From the NCBI GenBank assembly GCA_036785705.1, contig JAWUZG010000032.1:12232001-12296000 (forward strand): DNA of 64,000 bases. Direction: 5' to 3'. The stretch is from Acanthornis magna (lineage: Eukaryota > Chordata > Aves > Passeriformes > Acanthizidae). Positions 51,345 to 64,000 of the stretch are shown piece by piece. Within the stretch, counting starts at the first letter, position 1, and each line of letters starts with the position of its first letter. Made by a program: the position numbers and the translations under genes. The notes below the pieces were generated by a model. That model did not search any database and was not told the DNA's origin. It was given only the letters and a program-made list of their open reading frames with translations.

Positions 51345-53989
51345 AGAAGTGGAATTCATTCATTGTCATCTATTGATGAGTTTTTTACCTAAAGACATGG
51401 TCCTTAATATGGCCTTTTACACTTGCTGTCAACTTCTGCTCTAAGTTTTAACTACAACACAGAAAAGCAGATTGTACTCTTGCAAAGCAATACCTTGAGG
51501 GCGTTCCAAAGAACATGCACCAAATTCACTTTTAGCATTGCTAAAATGAAGACCTTAGAAAATTCACTCCTAAATTATCACTTTAAATTTTCCATTAAGT
51601 TATAATAGCAAATTAATTCAGAGAAGGAGATAACAGATTATGTAAGGAGTTACTCAACTATGTTATGTTAGCCTATAAGGGTTCCTTTAGAGTGAGAGAG
51701 AAGCTGTAGCTATGGCAGAAAAAAGTTTCTCCTTTCACAGCATTTGGTCTGAAGCCTGTTTATTTTGGAAACTTTCTCCTCGATTGTGGTGCAATGGGAG
51801 GAGTTTTCATAGTGGGCAATTAATTTTAATCAAAACCATCATCCATTTTAGCTAAAAAATATGTATGTTTGAGTAGGTTTGAAGAAAGCATGCACCCTTT
51901 TGCCCTTTAAAAATACATAAGCTGATTTGAGGTAGAGCAGATTTGTGGTGTCTCTGTAGTAGATTTTCTATTAAATTTATTTAAATACTCCCATCCTTGA
52001 GAAAATAAGCTAGATGAGTTGGTTTGAGACCTTCATTAAAGGCTACTCCAAAACATGTTTTCTATGAAAAATGGCTTTGCTACTGAGAATGATTGGTATG
52101 TCAAGAATTTCATTTCAGGCAACATTTTTGTTATTAGAAGAAGCTGCTGTTGTCTACAGAGTAGTTTTGTTCAGAAAGATATAATGCAAGATACGAAAAA
52201 AGCATCTTTCCAATGTTCTTATCTACTATGCAATACTTCTATTGTAAGCATAGATAATAACAATTCTAATATTTTTTTCATTTCCTTGGGTGCTGCTTCT
52301 TACTCACATCTTATAATGGTACTCATGATTTTACTGCTGCTTCTCTGGGGGCTAGAAAAATAATCAAAGAGCTTGTTTTTCAGTGTGTTTATTGAAACCT
52401 TAGAACTGGATGCCTTAAAGGTGATCTTTTAAATCCCTTTTTGCCTTTTTGTATTTCCCGTGTAAAATACAAAGACTATCACATTAAAACATGTTTTCAT
52501 TATTGTTTTCTGCATCATTAAATCTTGACAGGCCCATTTCTTTTTCATTTCCTTTTGAAAGAACACCAGTTTCTGAAAAAAAGTGCAAGGAGGGAGGATT
52601 GAAGTAGGTCACAGCTTTTGGTGACATAACCATGCCAGTCCTTTCAAACTAATCCCAGAGCCAGATCATCCATAGATTGGAAAGAAAATGAGAATCCAAT
52701 TAAAGCCAAAATAAACAGACTGATGGTTTGTTCAGTAGGTTTCTGTGGGTTCTGTTGTGTTTTGTTCCTGTTTATATCCTGTTCTACCCTTTCCCTTCTG
52801 GAAACTTTATTGTTTTTCTTTTTTGTACACTGATAAGCAAGTTTTAAAACTGTCTCAAATCAGTACAACTTTGCAGCGATCAACTGTATAGGACCATAGG
52901 TTTCTCTGGACAGCAGAAACATGTTTCTCTCCACTTTGGAAGACATCTGCTATATATTATTACTACAGTGGCTATTTTTACAAAACCCTTGCTTCCTGAA
53001 CAGCAACCACATTCCCAGGGACTGTTTGCATATGCCAGCAACAGATAGAGTTAACACAACTGAGGCAACTAAGGAATGGCAGTAATGCATTGAATGGTGG
53101 TTGCTCACTCATTTTTACTTTTGGTTGTTTCTTCTTTAAGTTGTCCAGCCCCATTGTGACAAAAAGAAACAAATAAAACCTGACTAAAACAGAGAATGAA
53201 AGTGTGTGATGCTTGCTGGGAGATAAAACATCTGATTATTTTATGTTGCCTCTGACAATGGGCTGAGATGGTAGTGATCAGCAAAAATTCATCACAGCCA
53301 TTGGAAGGGAAGCACCAAACTTCATCACCTGATCTCATGACCTCTCAGGATCTACTGTGAAACCATTACATGGTAGCCAACAGCAACAAGTGATTTTCTT
53401 AATGCATTTCTTGCCTTGCCTAGTGTAGACTGTACAAAGTGCAGTGCAGTCAATAGCAGGCAAAATACCTGGAGCTTCTTGAAACCCAGCAAGTATTTGG
53501 ATACTGTTGGACAATGCATCCTAGAAACAAAGGACAGAAAACAATGATGAAAGGGGAAGCTGGGGTGACTTTGCCAACAGTGTCTGCTCTCAGATCAATG
53601 GTAAACAGAGCAGGGAAGGGAATAGAGACCCACTAGAAATATTCTGCTCACCAGCTCTGAGGGGAGTCTGGGAGTATGTTTTTAATATTCCTCTACCCTA
53701 TCTCTAACCAACAGGATTCTGTAATTTCCTACCACTTCCCGGCTTGCCTGTCACTGAATGTCAACTCTAGGTACAGTTGGCAAACACAGAAGTTGAAGCA
53801 TTTAAAGGATGTGCCATATTTTGCTGGAAGCTTATTATAATGTGCAGTTGAACTTGATTATTTAAAGGTCACTTCTCTTCTGTACATAATCAGTTTTCCT
53901 TGCTCCTGATTTTACTTTAATATTTGTCAAACTAAAATAATTATGGAGGAAATAAATATGGGGAAAGAAATTATTTTCATGCAGCAAAG
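51345..53989. other. Non-coding unique stretch
   Basis: No gene supported. The plus-strand 102-codon frame (52055-52363) has no recognised domain. Nothing else noted. Confidence 0.6.
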
Positions 53990-54251
53990 TTCACAGAATT
54001 ATTAAACAGTTGAGGTTGGAAGGGACCTCTGGGGTTCATGTGGTCCAACCCCCTTCTCATTAGGTTCACTTAGAGCAGGTTGCCCAGGACCATGACTAGA
54101 TGGCTTTTGAATATCTCTTAGGGTGGAGACCCTAAAACCTCTTTGGGCAACTTGTGCCAGTGATCACACTCTCAGAGTTAAAAAGGTTTCCTGATATTTA
54201 GATGAAACCGCCTGTATTTCAGTTTGTGCCCATTGTCTCTTGTCCTGTCAA
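53990..54251 (-). mobile_element. CR1 LINE, 3' end fragment
   Basis: Reverse-complement CR1: the tail-type start TCACAGAATTATTAAACAGT, then GAGGTTGGAAGGGACCTCTG, TAGAGCAGGTTGCCCAGGAC, TGGCTTTTGAATATCTCTTA, GGGCAACTTGTGCCAGTGAT and CCCATTGTCTCTTGTCCTGT. Truncated at about 54251. Confidence 0.92.
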
Positions 54252-56397
54252 TTAAAGATAATGTAATAACCTTCAGTGAACCAAAGTAGGTGGAAGCTAA
54301 TTCATGTATTTTATTGTAGTGTCCAGCTGAAGTACGTAGTGATGCCTAAAGCTGAGAGTCTCTGTCAAAATCATTGGTTGATTTCTGGGAAAGAAATGAA
54401 ATTGCATGATGAAACCTCCTCAGAACTGTCATCCACTCATAGATGCAGGCTTGGTGTTGGACATGTCTTTAATTTGAAACCTGTAAAATATTACCTTCAG
54501 TCAACTTGACAAGCATCATTCTTCCGACATTTAGCCTTCAAACCCACAACTCTCAGTAGCAAGTACCCCATAAATCTTGAAAAGTGAGCAGTAGGTAGGA
54601 CCTGCTCTTTTAATTCTCTTTCAACATTTGCTGACCTGTCCTTTGCATTGCTGCCACAGCTACTTAATTTTCCTCCCTAGCATTACCAGTTGCTCAGGTT
54701 TCACTATAATGTTTATTCATCAATTTTTTCTTTTCTCTTGAACGGTGGAAAATAATAGCCATGTCACAGTGATGCAGCACTAACTGCAGACACCAACCCT
54801 TTCAATGCCATGGCTGAGCCACTGCAGGTCGAATGCTGATGGTGGCAGTGCCACAGAGGGCATGGGTGACATGGGAGGCCCAGGATGGCTACAACAGCCT
54901 CAGCTGGCAGGGGCTGATGCACACGGCAGTGGGGAGTGGCTGCTTCTCCTTTGTGCCTTCTCCTGTCTAATACAGCTGGATGCCTGGACAGGGATGGAAC
55001 CAGACCATGTCACTCTCCTATCTTTCACCTCCTCTGATGCTCAGTTGGAGAATTCTGCAAGTTTCTGAAAGGATATTGACCTAAGGATCAGAAAACACAC
55101 ACAGCCCCAGTCTGCACACTATCAGGGTTCTACAGGCATCTGGAGAGTCTTTACAACCCCAGACAAAAGGAGCTCCACCCCTTTCTCCTTTGTACCCATC
55201 TGGGTCTTACAAGGAGCTGGAAGGTCCCCAGAAGCACAGATAAATGAAGCTCCTCAGCACCCACCTTCTCTGAGTGAAACTTGCAGTAACGTTGCTGATT
55301 CATGAACCCATTGGCTGTTTTTGGTTTGTGCTGTCTTTTTATTGGAAAACTTTTAAGCCTTTTGCTTTTGCATAGCAATTGCATAAGCCTACATTTCTTA
55401 AGATCCCCTACAGCCAGGCTTTTCCACACAGACCAGGGCCTCAAGGGTAAGGACTAACCTTTCAATATCTTTCATCCCAACTTCCATTTTCCTTTTTAGT
55501 CATATCTTTCCAGTTGAATAGAGCAACTTGTTAGCTGACAGCAAAATTGCTTTTTTCCCCCCATAAAGTGAGAGTGTCTTGAAATTCCCTTTGTTTCATG
55601 CTCTTCATTTAGTGAGACAGGGCAGGTTAGGAACTCTGACCTGAGGAACTCAAGGCTATTTTTGGAAAATCTGCTGAGAACAGAAAATAGGCAGGCTATT
55701 TTGTTCTTCTTTTATGAATCCAAAGCAGAAATTACTATCTTATATGAGAAAGCACTGAAGATCACTTAGAATACAGTTGTACCAAGTGGAACTTTTTCCC
55801 CTTTGTTAAAGAAGGTTATTCAATAAATAGCATAAGGTAAGTAACATAACTGAAAAATGATGCTGTAACAGAGGCAGGGATCTAACACTTCCTTGGAGAC
55901 CTAAGGTATGACGCAGTGACTGGCCCTAACTGCTATTATACTTTTATCATCCTTACTTGTTTTTATGCTATTCCAATATTATCTGGGGATTCCAACTAAG
56001 GTTAGGGTTCCAGAACTTTTGCTATACAGAAAGCATAAAATAAGATTGTCCCTTTTCACTCATTATAAGTTTATATGTGAGTTAAACACAGCACTGGCAT
56101 TAATGATTACATCACAGAAAGATGTTCACAGTGGTCCTTATAACCAACTCCTATCATAATACTCTGCAGTCCTAATTTTAGTGGAAGAAGTCGGCTCCAA
56201 AGAATAAGCAGTCTTTTTCCAAGCCTATCATTGCACTAAATTAACCAAGATTCCTGGCTATAAACACAGAGGTCTTGGCCTGCTTCCTTCTTTGGCAAGC
56301 TACTGCCACAGGTAACATGGAGTTCAAGATAAAGAATTAGAAGAAATTCATCAGTAAAAATATTTGAAATATAAGAATTTCATTTCACTGAAAAAAT

Positions 56398-56447
56398 TTG
56401 ATAAATCCTTCTGTCTCTATGCTTTTATGCAGAGAAGGGTTTATCAA
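56398..56447. repeat. 15-bp inverted repeat, hairpin with 20-base loop
   Basis: Left arm 56398-56412 (TTGATAAATCCTTCT) and right arm 56433-56447 (AGAAGGGTTTATCAA) pair over 15 positions with one T/G mismatch that would be a G-U wobble in RNA. An alternative pairing inside the loop (TCTCT with AGAGA) would extend a stem with a bulge. It is shorter than typical pre-microRNA hairpins, so no such claim is made. Confidence 0.7.
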
Positions 56448-56729
56448 GATAAATCGTTTGATGTTATTCAGATGGTGTTAGGAAGATAATAATTGCCTTT
56501 TTAGGGAAGAAAAGGAATGAAGTTAATTTAGGTAGACTAAAGCTGCTCTCGCCTTTTGCCCTTGTAGTCCTGCTTCTTTGAAGCCAAAGCAGTAAAAATC
56601 TACGCACAAAAAGAAAGGAAAAAATACCTGCAAAGGAAGAAAATGTAGCCTTACTTTTCTAATGTCTCAGAGAGAATGTCTGTATTGAAAAAATTCTCAG
56701 GCTACCTCTAAGCAGCCAGCACAGATGCT

Positions 56730-56835
56730 AGAAGTGCTTTAATTGTGTTAGCATGGTACTCCCCTAGGTCTGTTCACCTGCCTGAGCAGTACCATTAGCC
56801 CAGGGAAAGCACCTTATTAACACAACTGCACTTCT
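56730..56835. repeat. Imperfect inverted repeat, MITE-like
   Basis: The two ends read inward as AGAAGTGC-(TTT)AATTGTGTTA-...GGTACT and AGAAGTGC-AGTTGTGTTA-...GGTGCT over about 36-39 bp, sharing exact 8-bp blocks AGAAGTGC and TTGTGTTA. The element spans about 106 bp with a short centre. This is the form of an old short non-autonomous DNA transposon, but no target-site duplication is visible and the family is unknown. Confidence 0.5.
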
Positions 56836-58390
56836 CCAGGGGCTGAGCCAGCCTGTTCACATTTAGCTGATATATTACACAATCTGGGCTTAGACTGACT
56901 TTGACTTGCTGTCAGAGAAGAAGTACAGAGAAGCACAGACATTCATGGATTTTGGCATAGGGTAAATAGATGGGAAAAGCAAATTTCATAAACAAGCAGG
57001 CTGGTAGCAGTGCAGGTGGTAAAGAGTCTCTGTTGCAAGGGTCCTTCCAGCAGCACCTTCAACTGGACCAGAAGACACTCCCCAAACTGCTGTTCTGTTC
57101 AGTTGTTATAGTCAGCTGAACCATGGTCCTGAGTGACTGCTCCAGCATGGGCATGATCCACCACTGATTACCTTAAACTAAATTAAAAGCATATCCTAGA
57201 TATTCCAACTATCTGCGTAAGATTGCCCTACACGATCATTTCAACATCTGAAGGAATACTTTCTACTGACAATTTTCGAGTATCTTATCTTGTAAGATCA
57301 ATTCTGCAGCAAGAACCACCTGGGGAGTCTTTGGGATGGCCAGACTCTTCACATAGGATATTAATCAGCACACTGAAGGTGGGTGCAGACCAAAAAAATT
57401 ATTAATATAAATGGTGGCTATCATCTCAGTATTTTAGCTTTCAGTTTGGCTCTTGATGCTGTCATACTACTGTAAGTTTCATCATATCCTACCCAAAATG
57501 TATCTTGGTCCTACAGACACTGCTAGAAGTCAGAGTTTTTTGGGGTTTTTTTCCTACAGCTTTAGGAAAACACTTTTTCTTAAAAATATGGTTTTAGATC
57601 CCGAATTTGGATAGTACTGCATGCATGTTTTTCATATCTATTGAGTTTGACAATTTTATGTAGCAAGCTGTGCTATGGTCTGTCTATGGCAATAAAGCCC
57701 AGGCCTCTGTCTAACAGTATTTACTATTCCTTACCCTGGCTCCTGTGTGATAGAAGTGATCTATCCACTTGAGCATTTGGTTCAGAAAGTGTTTTATTTT
57801 TAGTAGTATTTAGTAGTCAAACCAGGAAGCTGGAAAATGGATCTCAACACTTCCTTTCCTTGAGTTACTGAATAGAGCAACGAGGTTATCTTGTCCAAAA
57901 ATTGGTTGCCCTGTCAACCTACACTGTTTCATTTGCACATGAGTCAGAACGAACCTGGACAGTTGCTAAATTTTCATTTTCTGTTATTGCTGGCTTCTCA
58001 AGTCTATTTAAATTCAGATATTTACTTCTTAGCTTTGATATTGATTAATAAATCCACATTTATTTTTAATAATATTTGTCATTATCGTTAATAAATTAAT
58101 ATATGACCCAATAAATCTTCACTGTGGCAAAATTTGTAGGAGAATAATTTTTCTCTTATCAATTTGGTTGATACATATTTGATGCAAGTGTTTTGACAAT
58201 CCACAGTGAAACACCTGTATTACACTGAAATGGCTTTTAAAATGCTGAAGTTCTTCAAAATATGCAAATATACTGTAAGGTGCTCTTTCCTGAATCCCTC
58301 TACCTGGGACATACTCATATGTCATTTTAAAGAAAGCACATTAGCATAATTATCTCCCTTAATCCGAATGCCAAATGTATATCACCCTGA

Positions 58391-58757
58391 ATCACAGGAT
58401 GGGTAAGGTTGGAAAGGACCACTGAAGGTCACCTGGTTCAACATTCCTGCTCAAGCAGGGTCCCCCAGAGCACCTTCCTCAGAATTGTGTCCAAATGGCT
58501 TTTGAATATCTCCAGAGAAGGAGACTCCACAACTTCTCTGGGCAACCTGTTCCAGTGCTCAGTCACCCACACAGTAAAGTTCTTCCTCATGTCTGGGTGG
58601 AGCTCCCTGTGTTCCATTTTCTGCCCATTGCCTCTCACTCTCAATTGCTCGAGACCACTGAGAACAGCCTGGCTATATCCTCTTGGCACCCTCCCTTCAG
58701 AGACTTGTACACCTTGATAAGATCCCCTCTCACACTTCTTTTCAGCCTAAACAATAT
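58391..58757 (-). mobile_element. CR1 LINE, 3' end fragment
   Basis: Reverse-complement CR1: ATCACAGGATGGGTAAGGTT, TGCTCAAGCAGGGTCCCCCA, TGGCTTTTGAATATCTCCAG, ACTTCTCTGGGCAACCTGTT, AAAGTTCTTCCTCATGTCTG, CTTGATAAGATCCCCTCTCA and CTTTTCAGCCTAAACAAT. About 365 bp, truncated in the usual 5' manner. It contains minus- and plus-strand frames up to 105 codons that come from the element and are not genes. Confidence 0.94.
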
Positions 58758-58815
58758 GGAGTGCTTCATGAACTTGCATATCTCTATCACTATGTATATA
58801 TCACTATCATAATAC

Positions 58816-58846
<31 letters not shown>

Positions 58847-61800
58847 CACTAATGTTACTTTTTTCTTCTTCTGATTAATTTTGACCTTATTCTGGAAGAA
58901 CAAGATGGTTACAGTCTCTACATAACTGGCATTTTGGTTGAGAAGTCCCAGCTGGATCCTCCCTAGTCTTTTTATTTTTTCTGTCACATGACAATAGATG
59001 TGGTTGGTATCCAGCTGATTAAAATTACTTATACAGTGAACCAATCAGTACCTCTATTTAATGTAGAAAATTGTCATTAAAGAATATTAACTATACAATA
59101 CACCTATGCAGAATTTCAGAAGATGATGTACCTCCTGCCAGTTCTAGAAATGAAAAGAAAATCCAATACTTCTGTTTCCACTGTTTTACTAATCTACATC
59201 ACTAAAGCTACTTAACAGCTTTGTATGACAGAAATCAGACATGAACAGTGATACAGAAGAGCTTTATTTGTAGCTGCCTTTCAAATGTAATCCTAGACAA
59301 AAGGGGTGAAATTTACTAGCCAAAATTATATTTAGCATCCTTTTAAGACATCCTTCCTACCTCCTTGCTCCAGAAAGACAGAAGTCTCACACAGGTCCTA
59401 TATTATCTGGTAAATTATGTGGAGCTGTCTCAGATACACCAGGATATCTAAAATGTCATTAAAGGCCTATGAATTCAACTCCAAGTGCCCCTTGTACTCT
59501 TGGTATTATAATACAATACAATTAAATTTTAATTGAAATTTCAGTTAAAATAATGTCATTGGTTATATTATCATTTTTGCCTTCATTTTCACTTTTTTTT
59601 TAAACTTCTTGAGATACAATGTTTTAGGGAAAAAAATGGATGTGTGTGTTGCTGAGGCAGAAGAGACTTGTGTGTAAAGCCCACAAAGCCAGGGCAGAAC
59701 ACTGGCAGCACTTTCAGCAGAGCATGCATGTCTAGCCTTCTGCAATAGTCGTTCTTGACCTTTGTTTTGTTCAACAAACTTCAAACATCAAACATCATCA
59801 ACTGTTTGAAAAACCTTTTACAAAGGTTTTCAGGAAGATTTAAACACTTCTAATCACACCCTTTCAGATTTGCTTCCTTGAACTCCTTGTCTTTTTTCCC
59901 AAGCAGGTAAATGAGGGCATAGGATCTTATTTGTTCATGATGTACCCAGTCTACTGACTTGGACTCACTTTCTTTACAAAATGACATTGATACCAAACAG
60001 TAAAATCTTAATAACAAACTCCAAGACTTCTGTCCACACCTCCAAAGAAGCAAGCAGTTACCTCTCCTTGGCTTGTCCATAGTGGATCAGTGTTTGGAGG
60101 AAGAGGTGATATCCAGCTGCTCAGAACTTTTTTAACTTCCTATCATTGTTGAGCAGCTTCCTGTGGTTCTTGAGGAGGAATGAAATGAGGCATCTAATTG
60201 CAATGTAGAATGCATTATCCACTCTTTCTTCAGGGCACCACAAATTAGCCAGGAAAGGCCAATGTCAAATCATCTGGGGAACTTAGCAGTACACCAAGAG
60301 TAAGAACAATTATCTGACTCAGAGTGATCATTAAGAAGTTTGCTGAATGAAGAATGTGTTACCTTAAATCAATTTCAACACTCCTTTCTGTAGACAGAAT
60401 TTTAGGTAGTACTATTGAGTGCATATAGTCCCAAAATAATGATTTTCAAATTAATTTCAGTTATTTGTTTTTGAGGTTTTGCACAAACTGCCAAGAAAAG
60501 AGCATTTTCTTGAAGGATTTTTTAGTTGCATCTGAAGTGTGGGTAAGCTCTGGTGTGTGCAAGTCCTGCATATAAATTAGCAATCACATCTAAAAGCAGT
60601 GGAATGAAAGGACCTTGTCAAAAGGTATATTTATTTTACCAGCAAAACATTATCTCAATTGTCAAGAAGTTAATAATTTTTACTAAAAAATTTATCTTTT
60701 ATGTATTTTTCTCACACTTTTTGCAGAGGCAAATTGAAATAACATCTTTTTTCCATACAGCCAAGATGGATGCATTTTAAATAGAAACAAGTCTAAAAAC
60801 ACAAATCTTTCACCAAAAACTTGCTTCTGTTTTATTGACTCTTTTTTTTTTCCCTCCCCAACAATCAAAGAAGAAAGAAAAGTGCTGGAACTCACAAATG
60901 AAAATGCATTTGGGTTTGTCCAGGAGAGGAAACTCACATCTGTTTTTTTATTGTTGGATCTTTTGGCACATGTCAAATGGTCAAAGTGCTTGGCTGCAGG
61001 GGTGAATGTGGAGAGATCCTGAGCTGGGTGTTGGTTTGCTCAGAGCACCCTTGTCCAAAACCTGCGTATCTGCAATTACCACTGTGTCTTCCGACAGCAC
61101 CTCCCACATCTGCGTGTCATATGGACAAGATCGTGACAGAGTGGTGGGAAAATGTGAAGGTGTGTCTGGAGCACAGTCTTGACACACCAGAGAGGATTGT
61201 CTGTAGCTCTTGTCTTCTTCACAGGGCTCAGGAGAAAAAAGCAGCATGCCCTCGGCAGAGAGTGCAGGCAGCCTGAGCTAGTACAGACCAAGGAACAAAT
61301 GACAAGACATGAATTTGCCTGTCAGCACATTCATGGTTTGGACAGGCAATTCAGCCTTCCTGAACATCACCCTGCTAAGCACATAGCAAATCAAAAACAT
61401 GCCCCAGGATTCAGCATGCAGTAATTGCAAAAGAGTGAATAAAAAGGCTACATTTATATTCCTTCTTTGTTGTGCAGTTTCTCCTATGTTGTAGAGTTCT
61501 GTATTTTACATGCTGTCCCTTTGCATGGGAATCTTATTTTCAGTTCATATATAAGCACTACATGAGCAAGCACTAGGCACAGTTAAACATGTAAATCTAT
61601 TTAAATTTGAATAACATTGTAGAACATCAAAGGAAATATTTAATGAGTAAAGTTTGTCATGGTTTAAAATAGGAAAAGCACTCTACATTAAGATTTCCAG
61701 CTTGATTGTTTTGCTTTCAGTCATCAGAATACACACAAGATTTTCAACTGGTAGAACAGTCTTAAACTTAATGTGCTGTGAAAGTAAAATTACTTTACTG

Positions 61801-64000
61801 CACTTTGCATCCTTTTTTTCTTATCCAAGAGCCTTCTGACAGCCACCTAATATCAGCCAGATTTTCAAGTGTCCCTTCTTCTCCTTATTGCAGATAATTG
61901 GAAGCATCTGCTCCATTGTCAAAATGTACACTCCTGTGCTTATAGCTGAAAACTGTGATCTCAGCATATCCAAACATCTCTTCATCTTCCCAGCTTCAAC
62001 ATCATTTTCTAGTTCTGATCATGTCCTGGAGAAAAGAGTTGGTTATTCTAAGTAGTTACTCCTTGTTTTATGTCAATTTGAAGAAATTGCAGAACTGCTG
62101 TAATTTTCAAGTCAATTGTTTCTCCTCATGCCACCTGTGAACTAAAAAGGATGTGCTTTCCAAAAGATACTCAGTGCCTGATGCTCAGTTGTAGGTTCCT
62201 TGGCCATTCCTGAAATATTTCAGGTGTTGCATCTTGGCCGACATACCAGCAGCAGTTCCATGGCACAGGAGATGCCGAGTATTGGAGGTCTGGTTATGGA
62301 AACTATCAGTGTGGGCATTCTATCCCGTTTGGTTTGAGAGGATCCTCTCAGGCTGACTGTCCAACTACAGTCCAAGAAAAAGAGATCTTTAGACATTGAA
62401 AGGACCCAGCAGGTTTATCTCTAGTTTTTTTTTCAGCTCTTGCTGGTCACAAGAGCCAAGAGCCTGACTACAGGGACTGTCTCCATGAGTGTGTTCGGTA
62501 AAGATGGTAAAGAGTGAAAGAGAGTCTGCAAATCTTCAGCAGAGGTTGGTATTCCCGTCTCTGGAGGAGACTGATTTTGTCTGTACGTGGTAGTTCCTAT
62601 TCAGAAGAGTTCAGATACAAAATATATGGTTTGCTGGTGCATGGCAGCATTGCACAAAGAAGGCACTGCTAAAAGAACTTGGAGTCTACTGCAGCTCTTG
62701 CTTTCCTGCATTTGATAAGTATTGTGGACATTCTAACAGATTTCAACATCCCCCAAGACATAGATATCTGAAATCAAACTTGATAATGCATGTTTTTCCT
62801 TGAGAATCATTAAGATCCCTAATTTATATCTACAAGAGATTTAGGTGTCCAGTGTCCTATACAAAACCAGTCTCCTAGAAAACCAACTCATCTAGTAAGT
62901 GACTCAGCTCAACCTGAGACAGAGACTCACACCCTGGGCTCTCCCTGCTGACTCTGAAGGGAGCTCAGACCCCTCTATCTGGAATCATAAAACCTATAAG
63001 TAGATGACTGGGATGGGTTGTTTTCTTTTGCAAGCTGAAGGACTCCCTGAATCTCCTGTTATCATTCCACTGAAAGAAATATGGTTTTTTAGGAGTTAGT
63101 GGTGTTGCACACAAGTGCTTGGGGTACTCTTGTCAAAAGAAGGGGATTCTGGGGTATTTCTTAATCCTTCTTCCCATCACTGGTCACTTATTTATGAAGC
63201 AAAGATTAAAATGCCTTTTCCTTTCTCTTTCCCATGATCCTCTTACAAAACATAACCCTTTTTGCCATCCTCTCTTTCTCTTTAAATCAGCATCATTTTG
63301 AAGCTGCTAGCACATAGAGACTTGTTTCCCCTAGTTTGTTTATGGACTTCTCTGTTGCAAATAGCAGTTTAAAGGGTGACTGTAAACACAGTGACATTGT
63401 AGCCTGAACCCCAACCAGACCCCAGACTACTTGCCGCACAGCTTTTGTGCTACCTCCCTTTAACTTCCTCTTCCAGCTTAAACACTTCCACCATTCCTTC
63501 CATGAGTACCACAACCCTTCTTCAAATCCCAGATCCCTTAAAGCCCTTCCCCTGTAGCCAACACTTGCTGACACAATTTTTCTTGTCCTTGAAAATAATG
63601 TGACCCCTTTTGTGAGCTTCTTCCAGCAAAGTACACTTCTGCAAAATAAGATTTGTTAAAAGCTTCAACCTGCTGACAGATTGTAGCAAGAAGCTTTTTT
63701 CTTGTATATTTTTGCCGACAGTCATGCCTGGTGCTGGGCAAGGCTGGCTCAATGATTGCTGTACATAACCAAAAACTGCACAGTTCATGTAAATCACTCA
63801 AGACAAAACGCCTTCTGGTGAGAAAGGGTATGTCTACACAAACAGGTGCCTGCAGGTGCATCTATTTCTAGTTTGAAAGCTTTGCCAGATACATTCTGCT
63901 TCTTGGAAAGAGCTGACATTGTATCAGCTTGGTTATTTGATGTCCACTAAAACAAGGAGTTTCTGTCAAAAGAAACTATATCAGTCTACCTAATGAACAG
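58758..64000. other. Non-coding stretch
   Basis: No gene supported. It begins with an AT-rich part containing the (AT)n at 58816-58840. GC-richer, stop-poor patches at 60980-61280 and 63300-63860 hold overlapping frames of 71-107 codons on both strands, with no recognised domain. Confidence 0.55.
58816..58840. repeat. (AT)n microsatellite
   Basis: About twelve AT units immediately after a minus-strand CR1 and a short TATGTATATATC stretch. Confidence 0.95.

Larger units (their letters stand above)
54252..58390. other. Non-coding stretch
   Basis: No gene supported. 54780-55060 is GC-richer with an 87-codon plus-strand frame of no known family. Two inverted repeats at 56398-56447 and 56730-56835 are listed separately. 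Confidence 0.55.

Noticed and set aside
51099..51359. Highly charged K/E/R-rich minus-strand frame and FLSFFL plus-strand frame
   Set aside because: Both are translations of the pyrimidine tract.
58409..58812. Overlapping plus-strand frames of 102 and 105 codons and an 83-codon minus frame with WNRLPREVVESPSLEIFKSH
   Set aside because: These are CR1 sequence; the minus-strand peptide is the decayed CR1 3' coding end.
60977..61276. Possible exon around 61098-61160 with AG and GT boundaries and several CpGs
   Set aside because: Donor (AAG|GTGTGT) is weak, and frames on both strands are equally open, so there is not enough support.
63820..63870. Resemblance of GGGTATGTCTACACAAACAG to the end of a reptilian hAT-type element
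   Set aside because: Match limited to about 15 bases and no second terminal repeat found.
1..64000. CRISPR arrays, bacterial operons, tRNA or rRNA genes
   Set aside because: No regularly spaced repeats, cloverleaf-type genes or rRNA sequence were seen, and the context is vertebrate.

Overview
The window reads as vertebrate nuclear DNA, most likely from a bird. It is AT-rich and CpG-poor, has no compact gene arrangement, and carries repeated copies of the chicken-repeat-1 (CR1) LINE whose 3' ends carry the short 8-bp tail repeat (ATTCTATG-like) typical of avian CR1 instead of a poly(A) tail. It also carries one degraded long terminal repeat of an avian endogenous retrovirus type. A neoavian, possibly passerine, genome fits best, but the species cannot be fixed from sequence alone.

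No protein-coding gene could be supported. Nearly all long open frames are explained by simple repeats (the 9.4 kb TTCC tract and the 51.1 kb pyrimidine tract), by CR1 copies (35.0-35.9, 58.4-58.8 and 39.2 kb), or look random. The window is best described as intergenic or deep intronic DNA, i.e. gene-desert-like.

Layout: 1-9.4 kb is unique AT-rich DNA with a perfect 14-bp hairpin (266-297), a GT-rich tract (about 0.8 kb) and a minus-strand CR1 (3.2-3.5 kb). 9.4-18.4 kb has a long TTCC microsatellite, an A/C-rich tract and an AT-rich stretch with two octamer motifs (13.1-13.2 kb). 18.4-18.9 kb is a GC-richer, TATA-box-bearing, possibly LTR-derived segment. 19-30 kb is mostly unique DNA with a plus-strand CR1 tail (27.8-28.0 kb) and a minus-strand solo LTR (29.9-30.4 kb). 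31.1-31.9 kb is a CpG-retaining stretch with a well-formed candidate micro-exon. 34-40 kb is repeat-dense with four CR1 copies, one interrupted by about 265 bp of unrelated sequence. 46.5-47.9 kb is a very old CR1 fragment covering part of the endonuclease/reverse transcriptase region. 51.1-51.3 kb is a 219-bp pyrimidine tract. 54 and 58.4 kb carry two more minus-strand CR1 copies. 56.4-56.8 kb has two inverted repeats. The rest to 64 kb is unique sequence.

The genes-working-together question does not apply: there is no supported gene, operon or multi-gene system here. The most useful leads are the CpG-retaining segment with a splice-bounded open 46-bp stretch (31.5 kb), a 147-codon minus-strand frame with a signal-peptide-like start (45.6-46.1 kb), the TATA-bearing segment at 18.5 kb, the octamer-bearing candidate enhancer (13.1 kb), and the MITE-like inverted repeat at 56.7 kb.
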